Shown here: piece after piece, positions 49,628 to 59,226 of the stretch | Numbering within the stretch: the stretch's first letter is position 1 | How the letters are laid out: every line of letters starts with the position of its first letter | Assembly (NCBI GenBank): GCA_963848675.1 | Contig: CAWKEY010000031.1 | Coordinates: 124,001 to 188,000, forward strand | Origin: CAWKEY01 sp963848675 | GTDB lineage: Bacteria; Pseudomonadota; Gammaproteobacteria; Methylococcales; Methylomonadaceae | Direction: 5' to 3' | Length of the DNA: 64,000 nucleotides | Notes under the pieces: generated by a model | Told to the model about the DNA's origin: nothing | What the model saw: only the letters and a program-made list of their open reading frames with translations | The model's database searches: none | Program-made: the position numbers and the translations under genes

Positions 49628-52600
49628 TTGAAAGATTTAATGAATTTCTTAAAGCGTCAAGGCCGTACCGATGATTTCAATGCGATTCGCATTGGCCTGG
49701 CATCGCCGGATATGATTCGTTCCTGGTCGTATGGTGAAGTAAAAAAACCGGAAACCATCAATTACCGTACCTTTAAACCCGAGCGCGATGGTTTATTCTG
49801 CGCCAAAATTTTTGGCCCGGTTAGTGATTATGAGTGTTTATGCGGGAAATATAAAAGGCTCAAGCATCGCGGTGTCATCTGCGAGAAATGCGGGGTTGAA
49901 GTCACCCTGTCCAAGGTTCGCCGTGAGCGTATGGGACACATCGATTTGGCGAGTCCCGTTGCGCACATTTGGTTTCTGAAGTCATTGCCTTCCAGAATAG
50001 CCTTGTTATTGGACATGACGCTGCGCGAAATTGAGCGTGTGTTGTATTTCGAATCATTTGTGGTTTTGGATCCGGGCATGACGCCATTGGAAAAAGGTCA
50101 GCTGCTGACAGATGATGAATATCTGGATGCCGTTGAGCTGCATGGCGATGATTTTGTTGCTAAGATGGGCGCCGAAGCGATCTATGACTTGCTGAAAGGC
50201 ATTGATCTAAAAGAAGAAGTCAATAGGCTGCGCGAAGAGATCAACTCGACCAATTCGGAAACAAAAATCAAAAAATACTCAAAACGTCTGAAAGTTATTG
50301 ATGCGTTGTTGGGTTCAAGTAATCGCCCCGAATGGATGATCCTGAAAGTACTGCCGGTTTTGCCACCGGAATTGCGGCCATTGGTGCCTTTGGATGGCGG
50401 TCGTTTTGCAACTTCGGATTTGAATGATCTGTACCGCCGGGTTATCAACAGAAACAATCGCCTAAATCGTTTGCTGGACTTGAATGCCCCTGACATCATC
50501 GTGCGCAACGAAAAGCGCATGTTGCAGGAATCGGTTGATGCTTTGCTTGATAATGGGCGCCGCGGCAGGGCCATTACCGGTACCAACAGAAGGCCGTTGA
50601 AATCATTGGCCGACATGATCAAAGGTAAACAGGGCCGGTTTAGACAAAACCTGCTCGGCAAGCGGGTAGACTATTCTGGCCGTTCGGTTATCGTCGTGGG
50701 GCCGACTTTAAGGCTGCACCAATGCGGTTTGCCCAAAAAAATGGCTTTGGAGCTCTTCAAGCCGTTTATCTTCAGTAAATTGCAATTTCGCGGTCTGGCT
50801 ACAACCATAAAAGCGGCCAAGAAAATGGTTGAGCGGGAAGGCACCGAGGTTTGGGATATTCTTGAAGAAGTTATCCGCGAACATCCTATCCTGTTAAACC
50901 GGGCACCTACGCTGCATAGACTGGGTATCCAGGCATTTGAGCCTATCTTGATTGAAGGTAAGGCAATACAGTTGCACCCCCTGGTCTGTAGCGCGTTCAA
51001 CGCTGACTTTGACGGCGACCAGATGGCCGTGCATATCCCTTTGTCAATTGAAGCGCAATTGGAAGCCAGAACCTTGATGATGGCGACCAATAATATCTTG
51101 TCGCCTGCGAATGGCGAGCCGGTTATTAACCCGTCACAGGACGTGGTTTTAGGGCTCTACTATATCAGCCGTGAAAAAATAAACGCAAAAGGGGACGGCA
51201 GTATCTTTGTCAGTGTGGGGGAAGTTCATAAGGCTCTGCTAAGCAAATCAGTTGAATTGCAATCCAAAATTCAGTTGCGCATAACCGAAAAAGTAGTCAA
51301 TGACAAAGGCGAAACTGAAGATAAAACACATCGAGTAGAAACCACCGTAGGCCGTGCGCTAATCTGGGAAGTTGTTCCAGATCGTATGCCTTATGAGTTG
51401 GTCAATTGTGATATGACCAAAAAGAACATTTCGCGGCTCATTAATTACAGCTACCGGTATTTGGGCAATAAAGACACGGTAGTACTTGCTGACCAGCTGA
51501 TGTATCTGGGTTTTAGATATGCAACGATATCCGGCGTGTCATTTGGCATTGAAGACATGGCAATACCGGCCAAAAAGGTCGACATTATCAAAGCGGCAGA
51601 CGCCGAAGTTAACGAGATTCAAAGCCAATATTCATCAGGCCTGGTTACCGACGGCGAACGTTATAATAAGGTCGTGGATATCTGGTCACATGCCAATGAT
51701 CAAGTCGCCAAAGTGATGATGGATGGTCTCGGTGAAGAATCAGTTGTCGACGCCGCAGGTAATACGGTTAAGCAGAAATCATTCAACTCGATTTTTATGA
51801 TGGCCGAGTCGGGCGCAAGAGGTTCTGCTGCACAGATTCGTCAGTTGGCCGGTATGCGTGGTTTGATGGCCAAACCGGACGGTTCGATTATCGAAACGCC
51901 GATTACCGCGAACTTTAGAGAGGGACTTGATGTATTACAATACTTCATTTCCACACACGGTGCCCGTAAAGGTCTTGCGGATACTGCACTGAAAACGGCA
52001 AACTCGGGCTATTTGACACGTCGTTTAGTCGACGTGGCGCAGGATCTGGTGATTACTGGCGACGATTGTGGCACTACTGATGGCTTGATCATGACGCCCA
52101 TCATTGAAGGCGGAGATGTGGTTGAGCCTTTATCAGAGCGCGTATTAGGCCGGGTTGTTGCTGTAGATGTATTGGATGCAGCGGGTGAGAATGTAGTTGC
52201 GCCAGGCGGAACCTTGCTGGATGAGCATTGGGTTGCTGTGCTGGAAGATAATAGTGTTGACCAGGTTATTGTGCGTTCGATTATCACCTGTGAAAACAGA
52301 CACGGGGTGTGTGCGGCTTGTTACGGACGTGATTTGGGCCGCGGGCACCTGGTGAATATTGGGGAAGCTGTCGGCGTCATTGCCGCGCAGTCTATCGGCG
52401 AGCCGGGAACACAGCTGACCATGCGCACCTTCCACATAGGTGGTGCGGCATCAAGATCGGCTGCCATCAGCAATGTGCAGGTTAAGTCTGCTGGTACGGT
52501 TCGTTTGAGCAACTTAAAATCGGTACTTAACCGGGAAGGTCATCTGGTAGCAGTATCAAGATCAGGTGAAGTGGGCGTGGTGGATGATTATGGGCGCGAA

Positions 52601-53833
52601 AGAGAGCGTTATAAGATTCCTTACGGTGCCGTGCTTTCTGTGCAGGAAGGCAGCAGGATCAATGCGGGCGACATTATCGTAACCTGGGACCCGCATACCC
52701 ATCCGGTAATTACCGAAGTAGATGGTGTGGTTGAGCTGAAAGATTTCATCGACGGCATCACCGTACAAAAGCAATCGGATGAGGTTACCGGCTTAAGCTC
52801 TTTGGTTGTTACCGATCCCAAGCAAAGAGGTAGTGCGGGTAAAGAATTACGCCCCATGGTTAAGCTGCTGGACAGTAACGGCAATGCTATTTATTTACCG
52901 GGCACCGACATACCTGCTCAGTATTTCCTGCCGGCAGGAGCGATTGCCGGAATCAAGGATGGGGGTGAAGTGAAAGTAGGTGACGTATTAGCCAGAATTC
53001 CCCAGGAATCCAGTAAAACCCGGGATATTACCGGTGGTTTGCCGCGCGTCGCCGACCTGTTTGAAGCGCGGAAAACCAAGGATCCCGCGATTCTTGCCGA
53101 AACCAGTGGCACAATTTCCTTCGGCAAGGAGACTAAAGGCAAGCAGCGCGTCGTCATTACTGATCCTGCCGGTGAGCAGTACGAAACACTCATTCCGAAA
53201 TGGCGGCATATCACCGTATTTGAAGGGGAGTACGTAGAAAAAGGCGAGACCATTGCCGAAGGCGAGTTAACGCCCCATGATATTTTAAGGTTAAGAGGCG
53301 TAGAGGAGTTGGCGAACTACCTGGTTAAGGAAATTCAGGATGTTTATCGTCTGCAAGGGGTAAAAATCAATGACAAACACATCGAAGCGATTATCCGGCA
53401 GATGCTCAGAAAGGTAGAGATTACAGCTGCGGGCGATACCGCGTTCCTAAAGGGTGAGCAGGTCGAGCGTGCGGCGATGAGGGAAGAGAATGACAAGATG
53501 GAAGCTGACGGAAAAATTCCAGCGAGTTATGAGTCGGTCTTGTTGGGCATTACCAAAGCATCCTTGGCGACAGAGTCCTTCATTTCGGCAGCATCTTTCC
53601 AGGAGACTACCCGCGTGCTAACGGATGCCGCAGTAAGGGGCTTGAGTGATGGTCTGCAGGGACTAAAAGAAAACGTCATTGTTGGTCGATTAATTCCAGC
53701 CGGTACAGGCCTCGCCTACCATGAAAGTCGCAAGACAAGAATGGCGCTGCATGAGTTGGCAGAAAGCGAGGTGTCTTCATCTGTAGATGCTGACGATGTT
53801 GAAGAAGCGCTTAAGCAGGCTTTAAATTTATAA
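49628..53833 (+). CDS. rpoC: RNA polymerase beta' subunit
   Basis: Catalytic subunit of 1401 residues starting at TTG (49628), with AGAGGA about 9 bases upstream; the N-terminal MKDLMNFLKRQ corresponds to the GTG-started Escherichia coli protein. The zinc site is CLCGKYKRLKHRGVICEKCG, the active-site Mg motif NADFDGDQM, and a second zinc cluster with CENRHGVCAACYGRDLGRG. Intact full length. Confidence 0.99.
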   Translation: MKDLMNFLKRQGRTDDFNAIRIGLASPDMIRSWSYGEVKKPETINYRTFKPERDGLFCAKIFGPVSDYECLCGKYKRLKHRGVICEKCGVEVTLSKVRRERMGHIDLASPVAHIWFLKSLPSRIALLLDMTLREIERVLYFESFVVLDPGMTPLEKGQLLTDDEYLDAVELHGDDFVAKMGAEAIYDLLKGIDLKEEVNRLREEINSTNSETKIKKYSKRLKVIDALLGSSNRPEWMILKVLPVLPPELRPLVPLDGGRFATSDLNDLYRRVINRNNRLNRLLDLNAPDIIVRNEKRMLQESVDALLDNGRRGRAITGTNRRPLKSLADMIKGKQGRFRQNLLGKRVDYSGRSVIVVGPTLRLHQCGLPKKMALELFKPFIFSKLQFRGLATTIKAAKKMVEREGTEVWDILEEVIREHPILLNRAPTLHRLGIQAFEPILIEGKAIQLHPLVCSAFNADFDGDQMAVHIPLSIEAQLEARTLMMATNNILSPANGEPVINPSQDVVLGLYYISREKINAKGDGSIFVSVGEVHKALLSKSVELQSKIQLRITEKVVNDKGETEDKTHRVETTVGRALIWEVVPDRMPYELVNCDMTKKNISRLINYSYRYLGNKDTVVLADQLMYLGFRYATISGVSFGIEDMAIPAKKVDIIKAADAEVNEIQSQYSSGLVTDGERYNKVVDIWSHANDQVAKVMMDGLGEESVVDAAGNTVKQKSFNSIFMMAESGARGSAAQIRQLAGMRGLMAKPDGSIIETPITANFREGLDVLQYFISTHGARKGLADTALKTANSGYLTRRLVDVAQDLVITGDDCGTTDGLIMTPIIEGGDVVEPLSERVLGRVVAVDVLDAAGENVVAPGGTLLDEHWVAVLEDNSVDQVIVRSIITCENRHGVCAACYGRDLGRGHLVNIGEAVGVIAAQSIGEPGTQLTMRTFHIGGAASRSAAISNVQVKSAGTVRLSNLKSVLNREGHLVAVSRSGEVGVVDDYGRERERYKIPYGAVLSVQEGSRINAGDIIVTWDPHTHPVITEVDGVVELKDFIDGITVQKQSDEVTGLSSLVVTDPKQRGSAGKELRPMVKLLDSNGNAIYLPGTDIPAQYFLPAGAIAGIKDGGEVKVGDVLARIPQESSKTRDITGGLPRVADLFEARKTKDPAILAETSGTISFGKETKGKQRVVITDPAGEQYETLIPKWRHITVFEGEYVEKGETIAEGELTPHDILRLRGVEELANYLVKEIQDVYRLQGVKINDKHIEAIIRQMLRKVEITAAGDTAFLKGEQVERAAMREENDKMEADGKIPASYESVLLGITKASLATESFISAASFQETTRVLTDAAVRGLSDGLQGLKENVIVGRLIPAGTGLAYHESRKTRMALHELAESEVSSSVDADDVEEALKQALNL

Positions 53834-53867
53834 AAGGGACTACAAATATTTATGAGTTAAATTGGGC

Positions 53868-53896
53868 TTGACCCCGCATCTATTAGACAGTATTAT
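53868..53896 (+). promoter_or_regulatory. Probable promoter of the str operon
   Basis: TTGACC (53868-53873) and TATTAT (53891-53896) are separated by exactly 17 bases, each five of six to consensus. It lies 35 bases after rpoC. The predicted start near 53903 gives a 120-base leader before rpsL, which contains the hairpin at 53946-53981. Confidence 0.6.
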
Positions 53897-53945
53897 ATTC
53901 GGCTCACATGGGCTAACGTGCTCGGGTCAGGTCATTGACTAATTT

Positions 53946-53981
53946 AACCGCTGGCATTTATTGATATCAGCGGTTATTTTT
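53946..53981 (+). terminator. Terminator or attenuator between rpoC and rpsL
   Basis: AACCGCTG (53946-53953) pairs perfectly with CAGCGGTT (53968-53975), loop of 14 bases, followed by ATTTTTATT. It can end the rpoBC transcript. As it lies downstream of the predicted str promoter, it could also attenuate that transcript. Confidence 0.75.
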
Positions 53982-54022
53982 ATTATCTGACAGTTAAATT
54001 GTATATTGGAGTAAACAAAGAT

Positions 54023-54397
54023 ATGGCCACGATCAACCAATTGGTTCGTAAGCCTCGCGCTAAAGTAGTGGAAAAAAGCAATGTACCTGCGCTGGAAGCG
54101 TGCCCGCAGCGTAGGGGCGTGTGCACACGCGTTTATACGACAACGCCAAAAAAACCTAATTCGGCGCTGCGTAAAGTCGCCAGGGTCCGATTGACTAATG
54201 GCGCTGAAGTCAGTAGCTATATTGGTGGTGAAGGACATAACCTTCAGGAGCACTCGGTGGTTCTGATTCGTGGTGGTCGTGTTAAGGATTTGCCGGGTGT
54301 GAGGTATCATGTTGTTCGTGGTAGCTTGGATACTTCTGGTGTTACGAACAGAAAATGCGGGCGCTCCAAATATGGAACTAAGCGTCCTAAAAGCTAA
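54023..54397 (+). CDS. rpsL: Ribosomal protein uS12
   Basis: Decoding-centre protein. The 124 residues start at the ATG at 54023 (MATINQLVRKPRA); the frame is open eight codons upstream. The streptomycin-relevant lysines are wild type (TPKKPNSALRK and GRVKDLPGVRYH). First gene of the str operon. Confidence 0.98.
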   Translation: MATINQLVRKPRAKVVEKSNVPALEACPQRRGVCTRVYTTTPKKPNSALRKVARVRLTNGAEVSSYIGGEGHNLQEHSVVLIRGGRVKDLPGVRYHVVRGSLDTSGVTNRKCGRSKYGTKRPKS

Positions 54398-54416
54398 TGG
54401 TTGGTTGGTGAGCTAA

Positions 54417-54887
54417 ATGTCTAGAAGAAGAGTAGCGGCGAAAAGAGATATAATTCCAGATCCTCGTTTTGGCAGTGTCATGCTGACCAAGTTCATGAAC
54501 ATGATCATGGAAAGTGGTAAAAAATCAGTTGCTGAGTCCATCGTTTACGGCGCCTTGGATGTGATTGGCAATAAAGGCCATGCAGAGCCCCTGGAAGTGT
54601 TATCCAAAGCGCTCGAAAACGTACAGCCAAGAGTAGAGGTTAAATCTCGTCGTGTCGGTGGTGCAACCTATCAGGTTCCGGTTGAAGTGCGTCCTTCAAG
54701 ACGTATGGCGCTGGCTATGCGTTGGTTAATTGATGCCTCACGGAAAAGAAATGAAAGGAATATGTCTGCCAAGCTGGCGGGTGAGTTAATGGATGCATTT
54801 GAAAGTAGAGGATCTGCTGCCAAGAAGCGTGAAGATACGCACAGAATGGCAGAAGCGAACAAGGCTTTCTCGCATTACCGCTGGTAA
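54417..54887 (+). CDS. rpsG: Ribosomal protein uS7
   Basis: Primary 16S rRNA-binding head protein, 156 residues (MSRRRVAAKRDIIPDPRFGS). The rpsL-rpsG gap is only 19 bases, so the structured S7-repressor site found in Escherichia coli between these genes does not appear to fit here. Confidence 0.98.
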   Translation: MSRRRVAAKRDIIPDPRFGSVMLTKFMNMIMESGKKSVAESIVYGALDVIGNKGHAEPLEVLSKALENVQPRVEVKSRRVGGATYQVPVEVRPSRRMALAMRWLIDASRKRNERNMSAKLAGELMDAFESRGSAAKKREDTHRMAEANKAFSHYRW

Positions 54888-54917
54888 GCTGAGAAGTGGA
54901 TTGAAGACAGGATAGTT

Positions 54918-57014
54918 GTGGCCAGGAAGACCCCAATAGAGCGTTATCGAAATATCGGAATAATGGCTCACATTGATGCTGGTAAGACCACAACTACAGA
55001 GCGTGTGCTCTACTACACAGGAGTTTCACACAAAATAGGTGAAGTTCACGATGGCGCTGCGACCATGGACTGGATGGAGCAGGAGCAGGAGCGAGGAATT
55101 ACGATTACCTCCGCTGCAACTACCTGTTTTTGGAGTGGCATGGAAAAGCAGTTTCCTCAGCACAGGATCAATATCATAGATACGCCGGGGCATGTTGACT
55201 TCACAATTGAAGTTGAACGTTCGCTGCGTGTACTGGATGGTGCGTGTGCGGTATTTTGTGCTGTAGGCGGAGTGGAGCCCCAGTCCGAGACTGTTTGGCG
55301 TCAAGCCAATAAATACAGGGTGCCGCGGTTAGTTTTTATCAATAAAATGGATCGATCCGGAGCGGATTTTCTTCGGGTAATTGAACAGATTAGACAGCGC
55401 TTGGGGAGTAACCCCGTGCCTATGCAATTACCGATAGGTGCAGAAGAAAAATTTGAAGGTGTTGTAGATCTGATCAAAATGAAAGCTATCTATTGGGATG
55501 ATAGCAACATGGGCATGACGTTCCAGGAAAAAGAAATTCCTGAGCATATGTTACCTCTTTGCATGGAATGGCGGGAGCGGATGATCGAGGCTGCAGCGGA
55601 AGCGAACGAAGAGTTAATGGAAAAATACCTTGAAAGTGGCATTTTGAGCAACGACGAAATAAAGCAAGGCATACGTACACAAACAATTGCCAATCAGGTC
55701 GTTCCAGCATTTTGTGGCTCAGCTTTCAAGAACAAAGGTGTGCAGGCAATGTTGGATGCCGTAATTGAATACATGCCAGCGCCAACCGATGTTGATGCCA
55801 TTAAAGGTCATCTCGATGATGAGGTCACTGAGGCCGAACGGCCGGCGAGTGACGAAGTACCTTTTGCGGCCCTTGCGTTTAAAATAGCTACCGATCCTTT
55901 TGTTGGTGCGCTGACGTTTTTTAGGGTTTACTCGGGTGTTTTGAATTCTGGAGACAGTATTTATAACTCGGTAAAAATGAAAAAAGAACGGATTGGGCGT
56001 ATTGTGCAGATGCATGCGAATAGCCGTGAAGAAGTTAAGCAAGTTCGAGCCGGGGATATAGCGGCAGCTATTGGGTTAAAGGAAGTAACAACCGGTGACA
56101 CCCTGTGTGATTTGAAGTCGGTGATCGTGCTGGAACGCATGGAATTTCCGGATCCGGTTATTTCGGTAGCCGTCGAGCCGAAAACCAAGGCAGATCAAGA
56201 AAAAATGGGTGTGGCTTTAAGTAAGCTGGCTCAAGAAGATCCCTCATTCAGAGTTCATACGGATGTGGAATCAGGTCAAACAATCATCTCCGGGATGGGT
56301 GAATTACATCTGGAAATCATTGTTGACCGCATGAAAAGAGAATTTAATGTTGAAGCTAATGTAGGTGCGCCGCAGGTAGCCTACCGAGAAACAATTCGTA
56401 AGTCAGTAGAGCAGGAAGGTAAATTCGTCAGACAGTCAGGCGGTCGAGGTCAATATGGCCATGTCTGGTTGCGGATAGAGCCAAAAGAGCCCGGCTCCGG
56501 TTACGAATTTGTTAACGAGATTGTTGGTGGCGTGGTTCCCAGAGAATACATCCCGGCAGTAGACAAGGGTGTTCAGGAGCAACTTAAAAGCGGCGTGCTG
56601 GCGGGTTTTCCTGTCGTCGATGTAAGAGTGTCAATATTTGATGGTTCGTATCATGATGTTGATTCGAACGAAATGGCTTTTAAAATCGCCGGTTCCATGT
56701 GTTTTCGAGAAGGCGCTAGAAAAGCAAATCCTGTGTTGCTTGAGCCGATTATGAAAGTCGAAATCGTAACGCCCGAGGATTACATGGGCGATGTTGTTGG
56801 TGATATTAATAGGCGCCGGGGCATGATACAGGGGATGGAGGATATGCCATCAGGTAAGACAATTAGCTGCGAAGTACCGTTAGCGGAAATGTTTGGTTAT
56901 GCAACTGATTTGCGATCGGCAACGCAGGGGCGAGCAACATACAGTATGCAGTTTGAAAAATACAATGAAGCACCTGCAAATATTGCGGAAGCCATTATTA
57001 AAAAATCTTCATAA
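54918..57014 (+). CDS. fusA: Elongation factor G
   Basis: Translocation GTPase of 698 residues starting at GTG (54918; AGGA upstream). P-loop AHIDAGKTTTTE, DTPGHVDFT and NKMDRSGADF are present, then domains II-V ending in the typical YNEAPANIAEAIIKK. Between rpsG and tuf in the str operon. Confidence 0.99.
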   Translation: MARKTPIERYRNIGIMAHIDAGKTTTTERVLYYTGVSHKIGEVHDGAATMDWMEQEQERGITITSAATTCFWSGMEKQFPQHRINIIDTPGHVDFTIEVERSLRVLDGACAVFCAVGGVEPQSETVWRQANKYRVPRLVFINKMDRSGADFLRVIEQIRQRLGSNPVPMQLPIGAEEKFEGVVDLIKMKAIYWDDSNMGMTFQEKEIPEHMLPLCMEWRERMIEAAAEANEELMEKYLESGILSNDEIKQGIRTQTIANQVVPAFCGSAFKNKGVQAMLDAVIEYMPAPTDVDAIKGHLDDEVTEAERPASDEVPFAALAFKIATDPFVGALTFFRVYSGVLNSGDSIYNSVKMKKERIGRIVQMHANSREEVKQVRAGDIAAAIGLKEVTTGDTLCDLKSVIVLERMEFPDPVISVAVEPKTKADQEKMGVALSKLAQEDPSFRVHTDVESGQTIISGMGELHLEIIVDRMKREFNVEANVGAPQVAYRETIRKSVEQEGKFVRQSGGRGQYGHVWLRIEPKEPGSGYEFVNEIVGGVVPREYIPAVDKGVQEQLKSGVLAGFPVVDVRVSIFDGSYHDVDSNEMAFKIAGSMCFREGARKANPVLLEPIMKVEIVTPEDYMGDVVGDINRRRGMIQGMEDMPSGKTISCEVPLAEMFGYATDLRSATQGRATYSMQFEKYNEAPANIAEAIIKKSS

Positions 57015-57042
57015 TTTGAATATAACTTAAAGGTATTAACTC

Positions 57043-58233
57043 ATGGCCAAAGAAAAATTTTCACGTAGTAAGCCACACGTAAACGTAGGCACCATCGGTC
57101 ACGTTGATCACGGTAAGACTACATTAACGGCAGCTTTAACCACAGTGATGGCAAAATTGCACGGTGGTGCAGTCAAGGCTTTCGATCAAATCGATAACGC
57201 CCCTGAAGAGCGTGAGCGTGGTATTACCATTGCCACCTCGCACGTCGAATATGAATCAGCCGCCCGTCACTATGCGCACGTTGACTGCCCAGGCCACGCT
57301 GACTACGTCAAGAATATGATTACCGGCGCGGCGCAAATGGACGGCGCGATCCTGGTTTGTTCCGCGGCAGACGGCCCCATGCCGCAAACCAGAGAGCACA
57401 TCCTGCTGTCAAGACAAGTAGGCGTACCCTATATCGTCGTGTTCCTGAACAAAGCCGATATGGTTGACGATGAAGAGTTGATCGAACTGGTCGAAATGGA
57501 ACTCAGAGAATTACTGGACATGTATGAATTCCCAGGCGACGACACCCCCATCATCAGAGGCTCGGCATTACTGGCCCTGCAAGGCGATGAAAGCGAAATC
57601 GGCGTGCCTTCGGTCGTTAAATTAGTTGAAGCCCTGGACAGCTACATTCCGCTGCCAGAAAGAGCGGTTGACGGTGCATTCCTGATGCCGGTTGAAGACG
57701 TATTCTCGATCTCGGGCCGTGGTACCGTAGTAACGGGCCGTATTGAGCGCGGCATTATCAAAGTGGGCCAGGAAGTTGAAATTGTCGGTATCAGACCTAC
57801 CGTAGCGACCACCGTAACCGGCGTTGAAATGTTCCGCAAGTTGCTGGACCAAGGTGAGGCCGGCGACAACGTTGGTTTGCTGTTAAGAGGCACCAAACGA
57901 GACGACGTCGAGCGTGGACAAGTATTGGCGCACAAAGGCACCATCAAACCCCATGCACACTTCAAGGCAGAGATTTACGTATTGTCAAAAGATGAAGGTG
58001 GTCGTCATACGCCCTTTTTCAACGGCTATCGCCCGCAATTCTACTTCAGAACCACCGACGTAACCGGCGCTGTGCAGCTGCCAGAAGGCGTTGAAATGGT
58101 TATGCCTGGCGACAACATTTCTGTAGAAGTGAAACTGATTTCACCGATTGCAATGGAAGAAGGCTTGCGTTTCGCGATTCGTGAAGGCGGCCGTACTGTC
58201 GGCGCTGGCGTTGTTGCATCAATCATCGAGTAA
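57043..58233 (+). CDS. tuf: Elongation factor Tu, second copy
   Basis: A 396-residue EF-Tu nearly identical to the copy at 40717. The DNA differs by six scattered synonymous bases over about 1,175 bases and then by four bases within the last four codons (VE versus IE ending), a pattern of gene conversion. It corresponds to tufA in the str operon. rpsJ starts only 7 bases after its stop. Confidence 0.99.
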   Translation: MAKEKFSRSKPHVNVGTIGHVDHGKTTLTAALTTVMAKLHGGAVKAFDQIDNAPEERERGITIATSHVEYESAARHYAHVDCPGHADYVKNMITGAAQMDGAILVCSAADGPMPQTREHILLSRQVGVPYIVVFLNKADMVDDEELIELVEMELRELLDMYEFPGDDTPIIRGSALLALQGDESEIGVPSVVKLVEALDSYIPLPERAVDGAFLMPVEDVFSISGRGTVVTGRIERGIIKVGQEVEIVGIRPTVATTVTGVEMFRKLLDQGEAGDNVGLLLRGTKRDDVERGQVLAHKGTIKPHAHFKAEIYVLSKDEGGRHTPFFNGYRPQFYFRTTDVTGAVQLPEGVEMVMPGDNISVEVKLISPIAMEEGLRFAIREGGRTVGAGVVASIIE

Positions 58234-58240
58234 ATAGAAT

Positions 58241-58552
58241 ATGTCAAAGCAAACTATCAGAATCCGTTTGAAATCATTTGATCATAAGTTGATAGATCAA
58301 TCGGCTGGTGAGATAGTAGAAACTGCAAAAAGAACTGGCGCCCAAGTTAAAGGGCCTATTCCTTTGCCTACTAAAAAAGAGCGTTTTACAATTTTGATAT
58401 CTCCGCATGTCAATAAAGATGCTCGAGATCAATATGAACTAAGAACATATAAAAGATTGCTGGATATAGTTGAGCCAACAGAAAAAACTGTAGATGCATT
58501 GATGAAACTGGATCTTGCAGCCGGTGTTGATGTTCAAATAAAGTTGAATTAA
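58241..58552 (+). CDS. rpsJ: Ribosomal protein uS10
   Basis: A 103-residue protein (IRIRLKSFDHKLIDQSAGEI) that also forms the NusB-S10 antitermination partner. It begins 7 bases after tuf, so the L4-responsive S10 leader known from Escherichia coli has no space here; the S10 cluster is probably read through from the str operon. Confidence 0.98.
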   Translation: MSKQTIRIRLKSFDHKLIDQSAGEIVETAKRTGAQVKGPIPLPTKKERFTILISPHVNKDARDQYELRTYKRLLDIVEPTEKTVDALMKLDLAAGVDVQIKLN

Positions 58553-58571
58553 AAAATAGAGGAATTGGCAG

Positions 58572-59222
58572 ATGTCAATAGGTCTTATAGGTCGTAAATG
58601 TGGTATGACCAGAGTTTTTTGTGAAGATGGATCCTCAGTACCGGTTACTGTTCTCCAGATTGACTCAAACAGAGTTACTCAGGTTAAAGGTCTTGAAGTA
58701 GACGGTTACCGAGCTATACAAGTAGCAGTGGGGGATAAAAAGTCTTCGAGAGTCAATAAAGCAATGGCTGGTCATTATGCAGCGGCTAATGTGACAGCCG
58801 GACGTGGTCTTTGGGAGTTTAGGCTCGAAGACGGTGAAGGCGAAGATTTATCTGCCGGTTCCGAATTATCATTGGATATTTTTTCTGAAGGTCAAGTGAT
58901 TGATGTTCAAGGTATTAGTATCGGTAAGGGTTTTGCAGGCGGTATAAAACGTCATAATTTTAGTATGCAAGATGCCACACATGGTAACTCCCGCTCACAT
59001 AGGGTTCTTGGTTCCATCGGTATGAATCAGACGCCAGGTCGTGTATTCAAAGGCAAGAAAATGGAAGGTCATATGGGTGCTGAAAAAGTAACCATTCAGA
59101 ACCTGATCATTCACGCAATAGACAAAGAAAGAAACTTAATTTTAGTAAAGGGCGCAGTGCCTGGTGCTAAGGGCGGTGATGTAACCATTACACCCGCAAT
59201 GAAAATGCGAAATAAAGGTTAA
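58572..59222 (+). CDS. rplC: Ribosomal protein uL3
   Basis: A 216-residue protein reaching the peptidyl-transferase centre. Signature FAGGIKRHNFSMQDATHGNS includes the Gln that PrmB methylates in related species (SMQDATHG). Confidence 0.98.
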   Translation: MSIGLIGRKCGMTRVFCEDGSSVPVTVLQIDSNRVTQVKGLEVDGYRAIQVAVGDKKSSRVNKAMAGHYAAANVTAGRGLWEFRLEDGEGEDLSAGSELSLDIFSEGQVIDVQGISIGKGFAGGIKRHNFSMQDATHGNSRSHRVLGSIGMNQTPGRVFKGKKMEGHMGAEKVTIQNLIIHAIDKERNLILVKGAVPGAKGGDVTITPAMKMRNKG

Positions 59223-59226
59223 GCTA

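Noticed and set aside
58041..58247. Minus-strand frames inside tuf, rpoB, clpB and other long genes
   Set aside because: They are antisense readings of well-conserved genes with no independent support.
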